Below, piece after piece: positions 52,540 to 61,900 of a stretch of DNA of 64,000 nt. The position numbers were made by a program, and so were the translations under genes. The stretch comes from Clostridia bacterium (lineage in GTDB: Bacteria; Bacillota; Clostridia; UBA1381; UBA9506). The stretch covers positions 1 through 64,000 of the forward strand of contig JAFQBK010000013.1 of the NCBI GenBank assembly GCA_017399695.1. Direction: 5' to 3'. A model generated the notes under the pieces. That model was not told where the DNA came from. It did not search any database and worked only from the letters and a program-made list of their open reading frames with translations. How positions within the stretch are numbered: position 1 is the first letter of the stretch; each line of letters opens with the position of its first letter.

Positions 52540-53391
52540 TCATTTTCTCCGTTTTCCCGGAGACATTCCGTAATAGTTTTTATAAACCCGGCAAAAATAG
52601 TTCACATCAGAAAAACCACATGCTTCGGCAATTTGCGAAATGCTTTTTTCTGTATTTTTTATCATAACATCTGCGACCATCAGCCGATGCTCTGCCAAAT
52701 ACGAGATCGCAGAATTGCCCATGACTTTTCGGAACACGCGGCAAAAATAATGCTTACTGATTTTGCAAAGACGCGCAAGCTCATCCACCGTCACATCACT
52801 CTGATAGTTGTCGCGGATATGGCGAAGTGCCGGCTCAATCAGGCGATATGTGCGCAGGGTATCACTCGTTTCTTTCTCCTCCTCACAGCATAAGCCCTTT
52901 CGGAAAAGAACAGAAAACACCTCTGCCAAAATGCCGTAAACTCTTGCGGTATATGCCACTTCTTTTTGATGGTATTCTTCTGCTGCACGCATTAAGAGGG
53001 AAAACAGTTCTTCCTCCTGCGAAAACAGATTCTTCAGCCGTTTCTTGCCGGAAAAAAAGATCGTCCGCAAATCAAGCTCCGCGAGTCCACTTTCCAAAAA
53101 GAAATCTAAAGGCACCATAAATAAGTGATACTTTCCGGTTTCGTTTCGGTCATCACAAGGGAGATTTGCATGAAATTCATAAGGGTTAATACAAACCACA
53201 TCGCCGGCGCGCACTGTCATCGCCTGCGTCCCGACCATAAGATTTGAAACGCCCTCATAATAGCACTTGATTTCAATCTCCTCGTGGAGTGCCTTTCCCG
53301 ACTCCTCGATGCTCTGTATCTCGGGGGTTTTCGCATTGACAATTTTTATCGGCAAGCGAAACTCCGTCTCTTGCTTGCTTTCTTGTTTCAT
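52540..53391 (-). CDS. AraC family transcriptional regulator
   Basis: A 283-residue regulator: N-terminal cupin (VRAGDVVCINPYEFHANLP) and two helix-turn-helix units at the end (VDELARLCKISKHYFCRVFR and ISQIAEACGFSDVNYFCRVYKNYYGMSPGKRR). The ATG at 53391 follows AAAGGAGGG. It is transcribed in the same direction as, and just ahead of, the aminotransferase/dehydrogenase operon, which it probably controls in response to a carbohydrate-type ligand bound by the cupin. Confidence 0.92.
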   Translation of the reverse strand: MKQESKQETEFRLPIKIVNAKTPEIQSIEESGKALHEEIEIKCYYEGVSNLMVGTQAMTVRAGDVVCINPYEFHANLPCDDRNETGKYHLFMVPLDFFLESGLAELDLRTIFFSGKKRLKNLFSQEEELFSLLMRAAEEYHQKEVAYTARVYGILAEVFSVLFRKGLCCEEEKETSDTLRTYRLIEPALRHIRDNYQSDVTVDELARLCKISKHYFCRVFRKVMGNSAISYLAEHRLMVADVMIKNTEKSISQIAEACGFSDVNYFCRVYKNYYGMSPGKRRK

Positions 53392-53419
53392 ACAATCCCT
53401 CCTTTCACCGTTATTTTTT

Positions 53420-53448
53420 ATTGTAGCATATGAATAGAAAAAAGTAAA
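53420..53448 (-). promoter_or_regulatory. Promoter of the AraC gene
   Basis: Minus strand TTTACT (53443-53448), 17 bases, TACAAT (53420-53425). Confidence 0.7.
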
Positions 53449-53476
53449 TCCAAGCTTTTCCTTACATAAAAATTCC

Positions 53477-53504
53477 TTGATTGCACAAAATAGCAATGTA
53501 AAAT
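53477..53504 (+). promoter_or_regulatory. Possible promoter of spoVT
   Basis: TTGATT (53477-53482), 16 bases, TAAAAT (53499-53504). SpoVT genes are often read by sigma-G, whose site could overlap; I cannot separate the two by eye. Confidence 0.45.
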
Positions 53505-53528
53505 TAAATGCGAGGAGATTTATTCTAT

Positions 53529-54068
53529 ATGAAAGCCACAGGAATCGTGCGTAGAATCGACGACTTAGGCCGCGTAGTCATACCGAAAGAAATCCGCAGA
53601 ACGATGCGCATCCGTGAAGGAGACCCGCTTGAGATATATACCGACAGAGAGGGCGGCGTTATTTTTAAGAAATATTCGCCGGTCAATGAGTTGGGTGATT
53701 TTGCCCTGCAATATGCTGAAACGCTGTTTAAGACCTCAGGTTATCCCGTATGCATCACCGACAAAGACTCCATCATCGCCACTGCCGGCGTTGCCAAAAA
53801 GGATTTATATGATAAGCCGGTAAGCTCCGAGATGGAAAAGCTGATGGAGGAAAAGACGGCTTTCGTCTGTTCGGAAAACAAGACCGTTCCCGTCACCGAG
53901 CATTATGAAAAATACACCGCCGGTGTGGTCTCCCCCATTATTTCCGATGGCGATGTTTTGGGTAATGTCGTTATGATGCGTTCCGACCAGAATGAAAAAA
54001 TGACGGATGTTGAGCTGAAGCTTGCCAGTGCCGCGTCGATGTTTTTAGCCAAGCAAATGGAAATCTAG
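53529..54068 (+). CDS. spoVT: Stage V sporulation protein T (AbrB-type regulator)
   Basis: SpoVT is a forespore transcription factor that tunes sigma-G genes. The 179-residue protein has the N-terminal AbrB swapped-hairpin domain (ATGIVRRIDDLGRVVIPKEI, then REGDPLEIYTD) and a C-terminal GAF-like domain ending in ASAASMFLAKQMEI. The ATG at 53529 follows GAGGAG and matches the family. Its presence argues that the organism is a spore former or a recent descendant of one. Confidence 0.93.
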   Translation: MKATGIVRRIDDLGRVVIPKEIRRTMRIREGDPLEIYTDREGGVIFKKYSPVNELGDFALQYAETLFKTSGYPVCITDKDSIIATAGVAKKDLYDKPVSSEMEKLMEEKTAFVCSENKTVPVTEHYEKYTAGVVSPIISDGDVLGNVVMMRSDQNEKMTDVELKLASAASMFLAKQMEI

Positions 54069-54137
54069 CCTTTGGGTGCGGGAAAATGTGCAGAACGCAT
54101 AAAGCATAAAAACAAGAAGATTTAAGAACAGCAAAAA

Positions 54138-54179
54138 ATAACAGGCAGGAAAATGCTTTTGCATTTTCCTGCCTGTTTT
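54138..54179. terminator. Bidirectional terminator between spoVT and the HD gene
   Basis: A 17-bp perfect stem (AACAGGCAGGAAAATGC) with a TTTT loop, with A-run and T-run flanks, between two convergent genes. Confidence 0.88.
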
Positions 54180-54185
54180 ATGATA

Positions 54186-54851
54186 CTACATCAATTTCGT
54201 CCCGTTAATTTCCAAAGCAAAGCGCATTTTTAAGAACTCTGCCGCCTTACGGCACATCAGCATCCGTTCTAAAAAGATTTCGAAATATTCAGAGATTGTA
54301 CTGTGCTCCGTATCAACACGAAGACAAAGCTTGATTTCGCCGTTTTCCTTATCACAAATCACCTGTGACTCTGTCGCCGAGTAATTCACACGGTCGTGAA
54401 TATCAAAGCTTGCCACATCGCGGCTTCTGACCCGGGAGCGTCTGACATCGGATTTGTCTGCTAAAATGAGCGCCGCCGAAACAGGGCTGACGGGTGTTCC
54501 TGTTTTCTCATCGTGATTGCCGATGGCGGAGACCACGGTTGCAATTTCCTCTGCCTCCATCTCCATCGATGAAAGCAGGGTAAAGGCAATAATCGCGCCG
54601 TTATGTGCGTGGTCCTCGCGATTAACCACGTTTCCGATATCGTGCATAAAGCCCGCAATTTTTGCAAGCTCCTGCTCACGCTCCGAAAAACCCAGTTCCT
54701 CTAAAATCTTCGCCGCATTTTTTGCGCAAAGCTCTGAATGGATAAACGAATGCTCCGTAAAGCCTTTGGCACAAAGAACGTCGTTTCCACGCTCCATATA
54801 CACACGGATATCCTTATTTTCACGCACATCCGAAAGCATAATTTTCTTCAT
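54186..54851 (-). CDS. HD-domain phosphohydrolase
   Basis: A 221-residue metal-dependent HD hydrolase. Ligands are seen in FIHSELCAKNAAKI, GFMHDIGN (the HD pair), EDHAHNGAIIAF and IGNHDEKTG. A C-terminal stretch of about 70 residues is beta-rich. The family acts on nucleotides or phospho-signals; the substrate is unknown. It follows the cysteine desulfurase by 17 bases and is probably in the same transcript as folT. Confidence 0.8.
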   Translation of the reverse strand: MKKIMLSDVRENKDIRVYMERGNDVLCAKGFTEHSFIHSELCAKNAAKILEELGFSEREQELAKIAGFMHDIGNVVNREDHAHNGAIIAFTLLSSMEMEAEEIATVVSAIGNHDEKTGTPVSPVSAALILADKSDVRRSRVRSRDVASFDIHDRVNYSATESQVICDKENGEIKLCLRVDTEHSTISEYFEIFLERMLMCRKAAEFLKMRFALEINGTKLM

Positions 54852-54868
54852 TGTCTTCTCCCTACCTC

Positions 54869-56017
54869 TTATCGGAATAATTCACGCAAGGTCTCTGCCT
54901 CCTCGCAAATCACCTGCGCAGCATAATCGACCTGTTCCTCATCGTTATCGCTACCCAAACTGATACGAATCGCACAATCAATATCCGCACGGGAAACCCC
55001 CATTGCAGAAAGCACGGGGCTGAGCGACGGCTTATTCGAAGAGCACGCAGAGCCGGTGGATACAAACACCCCACGTGTTTCCAAGCTATGCAGTAAAACC
55101 TCTGATTTTGCATTTTTGATGCTGATATTGATAATATGCGGTGCGCTTGTTTCTTTATCTCCACCATTGATTTTGATGTCAGACAGTTTCGATAGCTTCT
55201 CAAGCATCCTTTGTTTTAAAGCCGCAAGCCGCATCGGCTCTTCCGGCTGCTCCACTATCCGCTCAACCGCCTTAGCAAAACCACCAATCGCCGTGGTATT
55301 CTGTGTGCCTGAACGGAAGTTATCCTCCTGATGTCCGCCGAACACAATCGGTTTTAAGCGATTCGGATGCCTTATGTAAAGACCGCCGATACCTTTCGGA
55401 CCGTGAATCTTATGCCCTGAAACCGAAAGCAAATCAATCCCCATCTTGTCCACCGAAATCGGCACTTTCCCGAATGCCTGCACCGCATCCACGTGCAAAA
55501 GCGCCTCGGGACAGATTCGTTTCATCATACGCGAAATTTCCTCGATAGGCTGAATTGAGCCGACCTCGTTGTTTACCAGCATCACGCTGACCAACATCGT
55601 ACGGGGAGAAAGCGTCTGTTCCATTTCTTTTAAATCCACAACGCCTCGCGCATCTACGCCAACATAATGGCAGTCCGCGCCAATCGAGGACAAATAAGCA
55701 AAAGCTTCTGAAACTGCGGGATGCTCAATTTTTGTTGTTACGCACTCGGGACTTCTGCGCACAGCCGACAAAACGCTGCCCAAAATGGCAAGGTTATCCG
55801 ACTCCGTACCACCCGAGGTAAAGATAAAGCGACCCTCTTTTGCGCCGATAGACCTCATTAAAACCTCTTTCGCCGAACGAATCACACGCTCGGCTGAAAG
55901 CCCCAAGGAATGCAGCGACGACGGGTTTCCGTAGCATTCACGGGAAAGCTCTCCCATCGTTTCGATGACCTCATCAAATGGGCGGGTCGTCGCGCTGTTG
56001 TCTAAATATGCAAGCAT
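54869..56017 (-). CDS. Cysteine desulfurase (NifS/IscS-like)
   Basis: A PLP enzyme that takes sulfur from cysteine for Fe-S clusters or tRNA thiolation. The 382-residue protein has AYLDNSATTRP, FTSGGTESDN, the Schiff-base Lys in SGHKIHGPKGIG, and the active Cys in STGSACSSNKPSLSPVL, a loop of the long (group I) type. No iscU is adjacent. It could serve ThiI at 22.3 kb. It lies between folT and the HD gene, all minus strand. Confidence 0.93.
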   Translation of the reverse strand: MLAYLDNSATTRPFDEVIETMGELSRECYGNPSSLHSLGLSAERVIRSAKEVLMRSIGAKEGRFIFTSGGTESDNLAILGSVLSAVRRSPECVTTKIEHPAVSEAFAYLSSIGADCHYVGVDARGVVDLKEMEQTLSPRTMLVSVMLVNNEVGSIQPIEEISRMMKRICPEALLHVDAVQAFGKVPISVDKMGIDLLSVSGHKIHGPKGIGGLYIRHPNRLKPIVFGGHQEDNFRSGTQNTTAIGGFAKAVERIVEQPEEPMRLAALKQRMLEKLSKLSDIKINGGDKETSAPHIINISIKNAKSEVLLHSLETRGVFVSTGSACSSNKPSLSPVLSAMGVSRADIDCAIRISLGSDNDEEQVDYAAQVICEEAETLRELFR

Positions 56018-56032
56018 CCTTTTGCCTCCGAA

Positions 56033-56548
56033 TCATTCTATTCTCAAATTTTTCTCAATATACGTGCCGATATATTTCCAGAGCAGATAAATGACGCCCG
56101 GCTGAACAATCACCATGGTAAGTGCCTGTACTGCACGCTGGGTAAGCGCCGCAACAAACGGCTGCCCCATCATCGTAAACCAAAGCGTATTTAAGAAGAT
56201 CCCAATCAGCACCTGCGACAGGAGCACGCACAGGAAAATGCGAAGAATCCCCTTATTGCGTCGATATAAAAAGAGACTGAAGCATATTGCGTAAAGCGCC
56301 GCTGAAATGCCAAGCCCCGGGAAATACACTCCCATCGGCTTTAAGACAAATCCTAAAAAGTCACCAAAAAAAGCGCTGACCGCTGCATACATTGGACCCA
56401 AAGTCATTGCACACATAGAGGTTGGTACAAAGGTCAGACTGATTTGCAGCAAAGCTGTTTTTGCCGATAATACCCGCGCCAAAACATCCAGTGCTAAAAA
56501 CATGGCGGCAAGAGCAACTTTTTTGGTAGTTAAAAACGACTTTTGCAT
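56033..56548 (-). CDS. folT: Folate ECF transporter S component FolT
   Basis: FolT is the substrate-binding subunit for folate uptake by the ECF transporter. The 171-residue, six-span protein has SFLTTKKVALAAMFLALDVLARVLS, the loop FVPTSMCAMTLGPMYAAVSAFFGDFLGFVL, and ends with QPGVIYLLWKYI. The tetrahydrofolate riboswitch directly upstream is strong independent support. The ATG at 56548 follows AAGGAAGGG. Energising subunits EcfA/EcfT must be encoded elsewhere. Confidence 0.93.
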   Translation of the reverse strand: MQKSFLTTKKVALAAMFLALDVLARVLSAKTALLQISLTFVPTSMCAMTLGPMYAAVSAFFGDFLGFVLKPMGVYFPGLGISAALYAICFSLFLYRRNKGILRIFLCVLLSQVLIGIFLNTLWFTMMGQPFVAALTQRAVQALTMVIVQPGVIYLLWKYIGTYIEKNLRIE

Positions 56549-56616
56549 AAAAAAACACACCCTTCCTTAAAATTTAGCCACAAAAGAGAAGGATATGTAC
56601 CGATTCGCTCTTCGGT

Positions 56617-56716
56617 GGCAGCGGAATGCAGCATGGATACCGCAAGAGCAATCTCTTTTCGTACAGCGGCAACTTCCCGTCCGACTGTCACTTAACGCAT
56701 CCATACCTACTCTGCC
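56617..56716 (-). promoter_or_regulatory. Tetrahydrofolate (THF) riboswitch upstream of folT
   Basis: The minus strand has the class's conserved blocks in order: GGCAGAGTAGG, ATGCGTTAAGTG, GACGGGAAGTTGCCGC, CTTGCGG and GCATTCCGCTGCC. GGCAG at the 5' end pairs with CTGCC at the 3' end to close P1. There is no strong terminator between it and folT. CCTTCTC just downstream can pair with the AAGGAAGG ribosome binding site, which suggests translational control. Recognised by eye. Confidence 0.88.
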
Positions 56717-56729
56717 AAAGTCTATGGCT

Positions 56730-56758
56730 ATTATATCCCATTTTCATCCACTTGTAAA
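56730..56758 (-). promoter_or_regulatory. Promoter of folT
   Basis: Minus strand TTTACA (56753-56758), 17 bases, TATAAT (56730-56735), just upstream of the riboswitch. Confidence 0.8.
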
Positions 56759-56850
56759 GGGGCGCGTTGTTTTTTCTCTACATATTATTTCAATTTCAGG
56801 GCATAGTATATCGAAGAAACGAAAAAAAGTGAAAATTTTGAAAAAAACTC

Positions 56851-56879
56851 TTTACAAAACGCTTATGATATGTTAAAAT
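56851..56879 (+). promoter_or_regulatory. Promoter of the tRNA-Thr/tRNA-Lys pair
   Basis: TTTACA (56851-56856), 17 bases, TAAAAT (56874-56879), about 30 bases before the first tRNA. Confidence 0.75.
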
Positions 56880-56909
56880 ATCATTTGTGCTTTGGCACGA
56901 AAGTTGTGT

Positions 56910-56985
<76 letters not shown>

Positions 56986-56991
56986 CAATTT

Positions 56992-57067
56992 GCACCTTTA
57001 GCTCAGCTGGTAGAGCACCTGACTCTTAATCAGGGTGTCCAGGGTTCGAGTCCCTGAAGGTGTACCA
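56992..57067 (+). tRNA. tRNA-Lys (anticodon CTT)
   Basis: A complete 76-base cloverleaf with encoded CCA. Acceptor GCACCTT/AAGGTGT, anticodon stem CCTGA/TCAGG with loop CTCTTAA (anticodon CTT), and T arm CAGGG-TTCGAGT-CCCTG. It lies six bases after tRNA-Thr and reads AAG. Confidence 0.97.
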
Positions 57068-57068
57068 T

Positions 57069-57107
57069 AAAACGAAGCGTGACTTTTATGTTGTGCTTCG
57101 TTTTTTC
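57069..57107 (+). terminator. Terminator after the tRNA pair
   Basis: AAAACGAAGC pairs with GCTTCGTTTT over a 16-base loop, followed by a T-run. Confidence 0.75.
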
Positions 57108-57208
57108 TTTGCAAAGAATCTTTATACCAATCAGGCTGCGCTACGCTTGCCTTCTTGGACAGGGACTCTTCGCAGTCGAAGTCCCACCGGGACTTCTTGG
57201 TGCTCAGA

Positions 57209-57289
57209 CTGAAGGTGTACCAAAAGAGAGATAATATCTTTTGATGTTATCTCTCTTTTTTTATTTCCTACCTTCAGGGACTCAAACCC
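57209..57289. repeat. tRNA-Lys-derived fragments (direct and inverted)
   Basis: CTGAAGGTGTACCA, the exact 3' end of tRNA-Lys (57054-57067), recurs at 57209-57222. A terminator-like hairpin (AAAGAGAGATAA / TTATCTCTCTTT, 57223-57262) follows it. Then 57269-57289 carries, in reverse orientation, a near copy of the T arm and acceptor strand (19 of 21 bases). The wider 57068-57463 gap has no gene; it also holds small CCCC-GA-GGGG and AACAGTCC-GGT-GGACTGTT hairpins with T-runs. Confidence 0.7.
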
Positions 57290-57429
57290 CGAGGGGGTTT
57301 TTGCGTAAAGAAAACAGTCCGGTGGACTGTTTTTAGCAAAAAGATGCGAGTCCGGTACCGAAGCGCAACGCGCTTGGGTGGACGAGCAGATAAGACGCCA
57401 ACGGCGGCTGTGGCCCCTTTTCAAACAAA

Positions 57430-57457
57430 AAACTCCCCGCAAAATTTGCGGGGAGAA
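57430..57457 (-). terminator. Terminator of the second Cys-rich Gfo/Idh gene
   Basis: CTCCCCGCAAA pairs with TTTGCGGGGAG and is followed by T6 on the minus strand, seven bases after the stop codon. Confidence 0.88.
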
Positions 57458-57463
57458 ATGTGT

Positions 57464-58792
57464 TTATTTATCATCGCGCTCCATGCTCACAACGCGATTC
57501 TCTTTTCTTGCCTTTTCTGCACGGAACACCGCTAAATGTCCCAACACAGACTGGTCAAGCGCAGTACAAGATACGGACGGTTCCTCTCCGCGCACATACT
57601 TGACAAAATCCTCCGGTACGCGCAAATCGCCGCCACCATGACCGCCGTGTTCACCGGTCATATCGCCTGTAATTTCCAAATCAATGACTTGTTCCGTAAA
57701 GCCTTCTTCCGTTTCCGGCATAGGCTTACGAATCGTAAACTTGGAATCATTAAATACGCCTACCAATTCGCCCTTGGTACCAATGATATGGACGCCTCTT
57801 TCGCCTCTTGCCGTACCGCCAATCATATTAAAGGTTGCGGTCTGGCCGTTTTCGAAATTAACCAGAACGGACTGATGGTCTACATTTCCGTCTCGCTTGC
57901 ATTCCCATACACACTTTCCAAACGGGTTATCACCCGTAAGCGATGCTACTCTTGTTTCCATATCGGGGTTTAAGCCATTGACAACATCTGCATCCTCGGT
58001 TTCCAAAGATGCCCAGACATAAGCGGCCCAACGGTCATTTTCCACCATATAATTTCTGCGTGCCGAATGAATGCACTCTTTGTCAAGCGGGCAATCCAGC
58101 AAGCATTTCGTACCTGCCTCTTTCGGCTTTTTATCGGCAGTAAATGTAAAGTCTGAGCCAAAGCTGGAAATTGCAACCGGTTTTGCATCGCCCATCAACC
58201 ACATCAAAAGATCCAAGTCGTGACAGGATTTTGCAAGCAACATCGGCGCAAGGCACTCAATCGGCGATGCCCATTTTCCACGTACATAAGCAGCCACGGT
58301 ATGGTGATAGGATACATGCTCTGTCAGCTGGATATTATAAACATCACCCAGCTCACCGCTTAAAATGGTGTCCTTAATGGTTCTGTAAAAAGGCGCATAG
58401 CGAAGCACATGGCAAATCATAACCTTGCGTCCCGTTTGTTTCGCTACATCTGCCAAATCAAACATTTCTTCTTCATTAATACAAAACGGTTTTTCAAGCA
58501 GAACATCGTAGCCGGCACGCAATAAAAGCTTTGTCGTCGGCACGTGGTCAGCATCCATCGTTCCGTTGATGACCGCATCGGCAAGCTTTCCTTTTTGGCA
58601 CAATTCCTCTGCGCTTTCAAAGCACATATCATCCGGTATATTATAAATCTCCTGCGCTTTTTTACGTCTGACCGGGCTGAGTTCTGCAACACCTACAATC
58701 TGCATCTCCTCCGGATGCAGTTTCGCGTAACCCGCATAAATCATAGCGCGGTTTCCTGCGCCTACAACAATCACTTTCAATGGTTGATTCAT
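57464..58792 (-). CDS. Cys-rich Gfo/Idh/MocA family oxidoreductase, paralogue
   Basis: A 442-residue dehydrogenase-like protein related to the one at 39445-40722. It has VVGAGNRAMIYAGY as nucleotide loop, LLEKPFC, HVLRYAPFY, LLAKSCHDLDLL, and the same cysteine pattern (KCLLDCPLDKEC, later GKCVWEC) and HGGHGGGD near the end. The ATG at 58792 follows GAGAGG. It is a single gene with a TATAAT promoter at 58835-58840. The substrate is unknown; the conserved cysteines suggest a bound metal. Confidence 0.88.
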   Translation of the reverse strand: MNQPLKVIVVGAGNRAMIYAGYAKLHPEEMQIVGVAELSPVRRKKAQEIYNIPDDMCFESAEELCQKGKLADAVINGTMDADHVPTTKLLLRAGYDVLLEKPFCINEEEMFDLADVAKQTGRKVMICHVLRYAPFYRTIKDTILSGELGDVYNIQLTEHVSYHHTVAAYVRGKWASPIECLAPMLLAKSCHDLDLLMWLMGDAKPVAISSFGSDFTFTADKKPKEAGTKCLLDCPLDKECIHSARRNYMVENDRWAAYVWASLETEDADVVNGLNPDMETRVASLTGDNPFGKCVWECKRDGNVDHQSVLVNFENGQTATFNMIGGTARGERGVHIIGTKGELVGVFNDSKFTIRKPMPETEEGFTEQVIDLEITGDMTGEHGGHGGGDLRVPEDFVKYVRGEEPSVSCTALDQSVLGHLAVFRAEKARKENRVVSMERDDK

Positions 58793-58834
58793 TTGTCCTC
58801 TCTCCTCTTGATTCATAAATCTTAATTTTTTTCT

Positions 58835-58840
58835 ATTATA
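58835..58840 (-). promoter_or_regulatory. Probable -10 of the second Cys-rich Gfo/Idh gene
   Basis: Minus strand GATATAATAG gives TATAAT; the -35 at 17 bases (TTTCAT) is weak, so an activator may be needed. Confidence 0.45.
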
Positions 58841-58939
58841 TCATAGAAATATCTTTCATGAAAAGGACAAAATTTCAACAAACAACCACTTTTTTGTCCT
58901 AAGACCCCTTCTTTCCGCTTATACTTTCCTCTCAAAGCA

Positions 58940-58972
58940 AAAAGCCTCCCCGCAAAATGCGGAGAGGCTTAA
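58940..58972 (-). terminator. Terminator of nifJ
   Basis: AAGCCTCTCCGC pairs with GCGGGGAGGCTT (one mismatch) and is followed by TTTTG on the minus strand, 11 bases past the stop. Confidence 0.85.
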
Positions 58973-58982
58973 TTTGATTGGA

Positions 58983-61900
58983 TTAGTCTCTTGCCATTCT
59001 CTTGTAGTTTTCGTAACGCTCCAAGAGGTCTTTTTCAGCCTTATCAAAGAGCTGATCAGCAATCGTCGGGAAGGAACGAGCAAGCAAGAGGTAACGGTTT
59101 TCACCCTGCATAAACTCACGAACAGAACCGGTCGGCTCCTTAGAATCCAGAATGAACGGATTCTTGCCTTCGTCCTTGAGCTGCGGATCATATCTCCACA
59201 GATGCCAGTAACCAGCCTCAACAGCCTTCTTCTCTTCCTTAATGGTGTTAGCCATACCAACCTTGATACCATGGTTGATACACGGAGCATAAGCGATAAT
59301 GAGGGACGGGCCCGGATATGCTTCTGCTTCTTTGATTGCCTTGATTGCCTGTGCCATGTTAGCACCCAGAGCAATCTGAGCAACATATACATAACCATAG
59401 GTGGTAGCAATCATACCAAGGTCTTTCTTCTTCGTTCTCTTACCGGAAGCTGCGAATTTAGCAACTGCAGCCGTCGGGGTAGATTTCGAAGACTGACCGC
59501 CGGTGTTGGAGTAAACTTCGGTATCAACAACGAAGATGTTGATGTCTTCGCCGGATGCAATTACGTGGTCTAAACCGCCGTAACCGATATCGTATGCCCA
59601 ACCGTCACCACCGAACGCCCAGTTGGAACGTTTGATGAGGTAATCCTGACGCTCATTGATTTCTTTCATAGCGGCAGAAGAAAGGTCAGCAGTCTTAAGA
59701 AGCTCAGCAATGTCAGCAGCTGCCTTCTTGGAAGCTTCTGCATCATCCATGCCTGCGATCCAAGCTTTGAATGCATCAGCAATTTTAGCGTCCACACCAG
59801 CTTCGATTGCTTCTTCCATACGAGCCTTTAAGGTATTTCTTACTTTCTTAACAGCAAGCACCATACCGAGACCGAACTCTGCGTTATCTTCAAAGAGGGA
59901 GTTAGCCCAAGCCGGACCCTTGCCTTCCTTGTTCTTGCAGTACGGCATACTCGGTGCACTACCGCCCCAGATGGAGGTACAACCGGTAGCGTTCGCTACG
60001 AGCATACGGTCACCAAAGAGCTGAGTGATGAGCTTGATATACGGAGTTTCTCCACAACCTGCGCAAGCGCCGGAGAACTCGAGGAGCGGCTGTGCGAACT
60101 GGGAGCCCTTGATGGAAGTCTTGTCCACGAGGTTATCACGGATGTCAAGACCCATGCTGTAATCCCAATTTGCTGCCTCTTTTTCAACCATTTCGTCAAC
60201 CGGCTTCATAACGAGAGCCTTTTCTTTTGCCGGACAGGTCTCTACGCAGACGCCACAACCTGCACAGTCTCTCGGGCTGACCTGAATGCGGAACTTATAA
60301 CCCTTAAACTGCGGGCCGTTCGCATCTTTTACTGCGTAACCTGCTTTTGCAGCTTCCTCTTCCGTTAACAGGAACGGACGGATGGTAGCATGCGGACATA
60401 CCAAAGAACACTGGTTACACTGGATACAATTTTCCGGAATCCATTCCGGAACCTTAACTGCGATGGTACGTTTTTCATAACGAGCCGTACCCTGCTCAAA
60501 GGTACCGTCTTCGATACCAACGAAGGTGCTGACCGGAAGCTTGTTGCCCTGCTGAGCATTGACCGGATCTGCAATCTTCTTCACGAATTCTGGACGATTT
60601 GCATCGTCAGCTTTTGCTTCATCCTTTGCATCTTTCCAGCTTGCCGGAACATCAATCTTAACCAAAGCGTCGATTGCACCATCTACTGCGTTGCAGTTCA
60701 TGTTAACAATCTCGTCGCCCTTCTTACCGTAGGTTCTCTTAATAGCGTCCTTAATAAGAACAACTGCTTCCTCGAACGGAATAACCTCGGACAGTTTAAA
60801 GAATGCACCCTGGGTAACCATGTTGATACGGTTAGAGCCAAGACCAACTTTTACTGCAACATCAACTGCATTGATGATATAGAAGTTGATTTCGTTCTCT
60901 GCGAGGTATCTCTTTACGTTTGCCGGCAATTTTTCTTCCAGCTCATCCGGAGACCATACGCAGTTCAGAAGGAAAGTACCGCCTTTTTTCAGACCTTCCA
61001 ATACATCGTACTGATAGATGTAGGACGGCTTGTGGCAAGCAATATAGTCAGCCTCATCCAAAAGATAAGTAGACTTAATCGGTTTCTTACCGAAACGCAA
61101 GTGAGACATCGTTACGCCACCGGATTTTTTGGAGTCGTAATCAAAGTATGCCTGTGCGTAAAGATCAGTGTTGTCACCGATGATTTTGATAGCATCTTTG
61201 TTTGCACCAACGGTACCGTCAGAGCCAAAGCCCCAGAACTTACAACGAGTGGTGCCTTCCGGAGCAGCATTGATTTTCTCACCCAGCGGCAGGGAAAGGT
61301 TCGTAACATCGTCTACGATACCGATCGTAAAGCCGTTTTTCGGGGTATCTGCTTCGAGGTTTTTGTAAACTGCTGCGATCTGCGTCGGGGTGGTGTCCTT
61401 AGAACCCAGACCATAGCGTCCGCCAACGATAACCGGAGCATCTGCTTTTCCGTAGAACAGGTTGCAGATGTCAAGATACAGCGGTTCGCCCAAAGAGCCC
61501 GGCTCCTTGGTTCTGTCGAGTACTGCGATTTTCTTCACAGTCTTCGGCAGTACATCAAAGAAGTATTTAGAAGAGAACGGACGGTACAGGTGAACCTTAA
61601 TCACACCGACCTTCTCGCCTTTTGCGTTGAGGTAATCAACAGTTTCTTCAATTGCTTCGCAAGCGGAGCCCATTGCAACGATGACTCTCTCAGCGTCCGG
61701 AGCACCATAGTAGTTGAACGGCTTGTACTCACGGCCGGTAATCTTGGAGATTTCTTTCATATAATCTGCCACGATATCCGGAATTGCTTCATAGTATTTA
61801 TTTGCAGCTTCTCTGCCCTGGAAATAGATATCCGGGTTCTGAGCAGTACCGCGAAGTACCGGATGCTCAGGATTTAAAGCTCTGTCCTTAAATTCTTTGA

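Noticed and set aside
57131-57442. A 103-codon minus-strand reading frame beside tRNA-Lys
   Set aside because: Its GFESLKV-type segment is an antisense reading of tRNA-derived sequence, a common false gene; there is no ribosome binding site.
60390-61877. A 495-codon plus-strand frame antisense to nifJ
   Set aside because: It is rich in Cys, Phe and Val in the way expected of a shadow of a coding strand, lacks motifs and a ribosome binding site, and nifJ is certain on the other strand.
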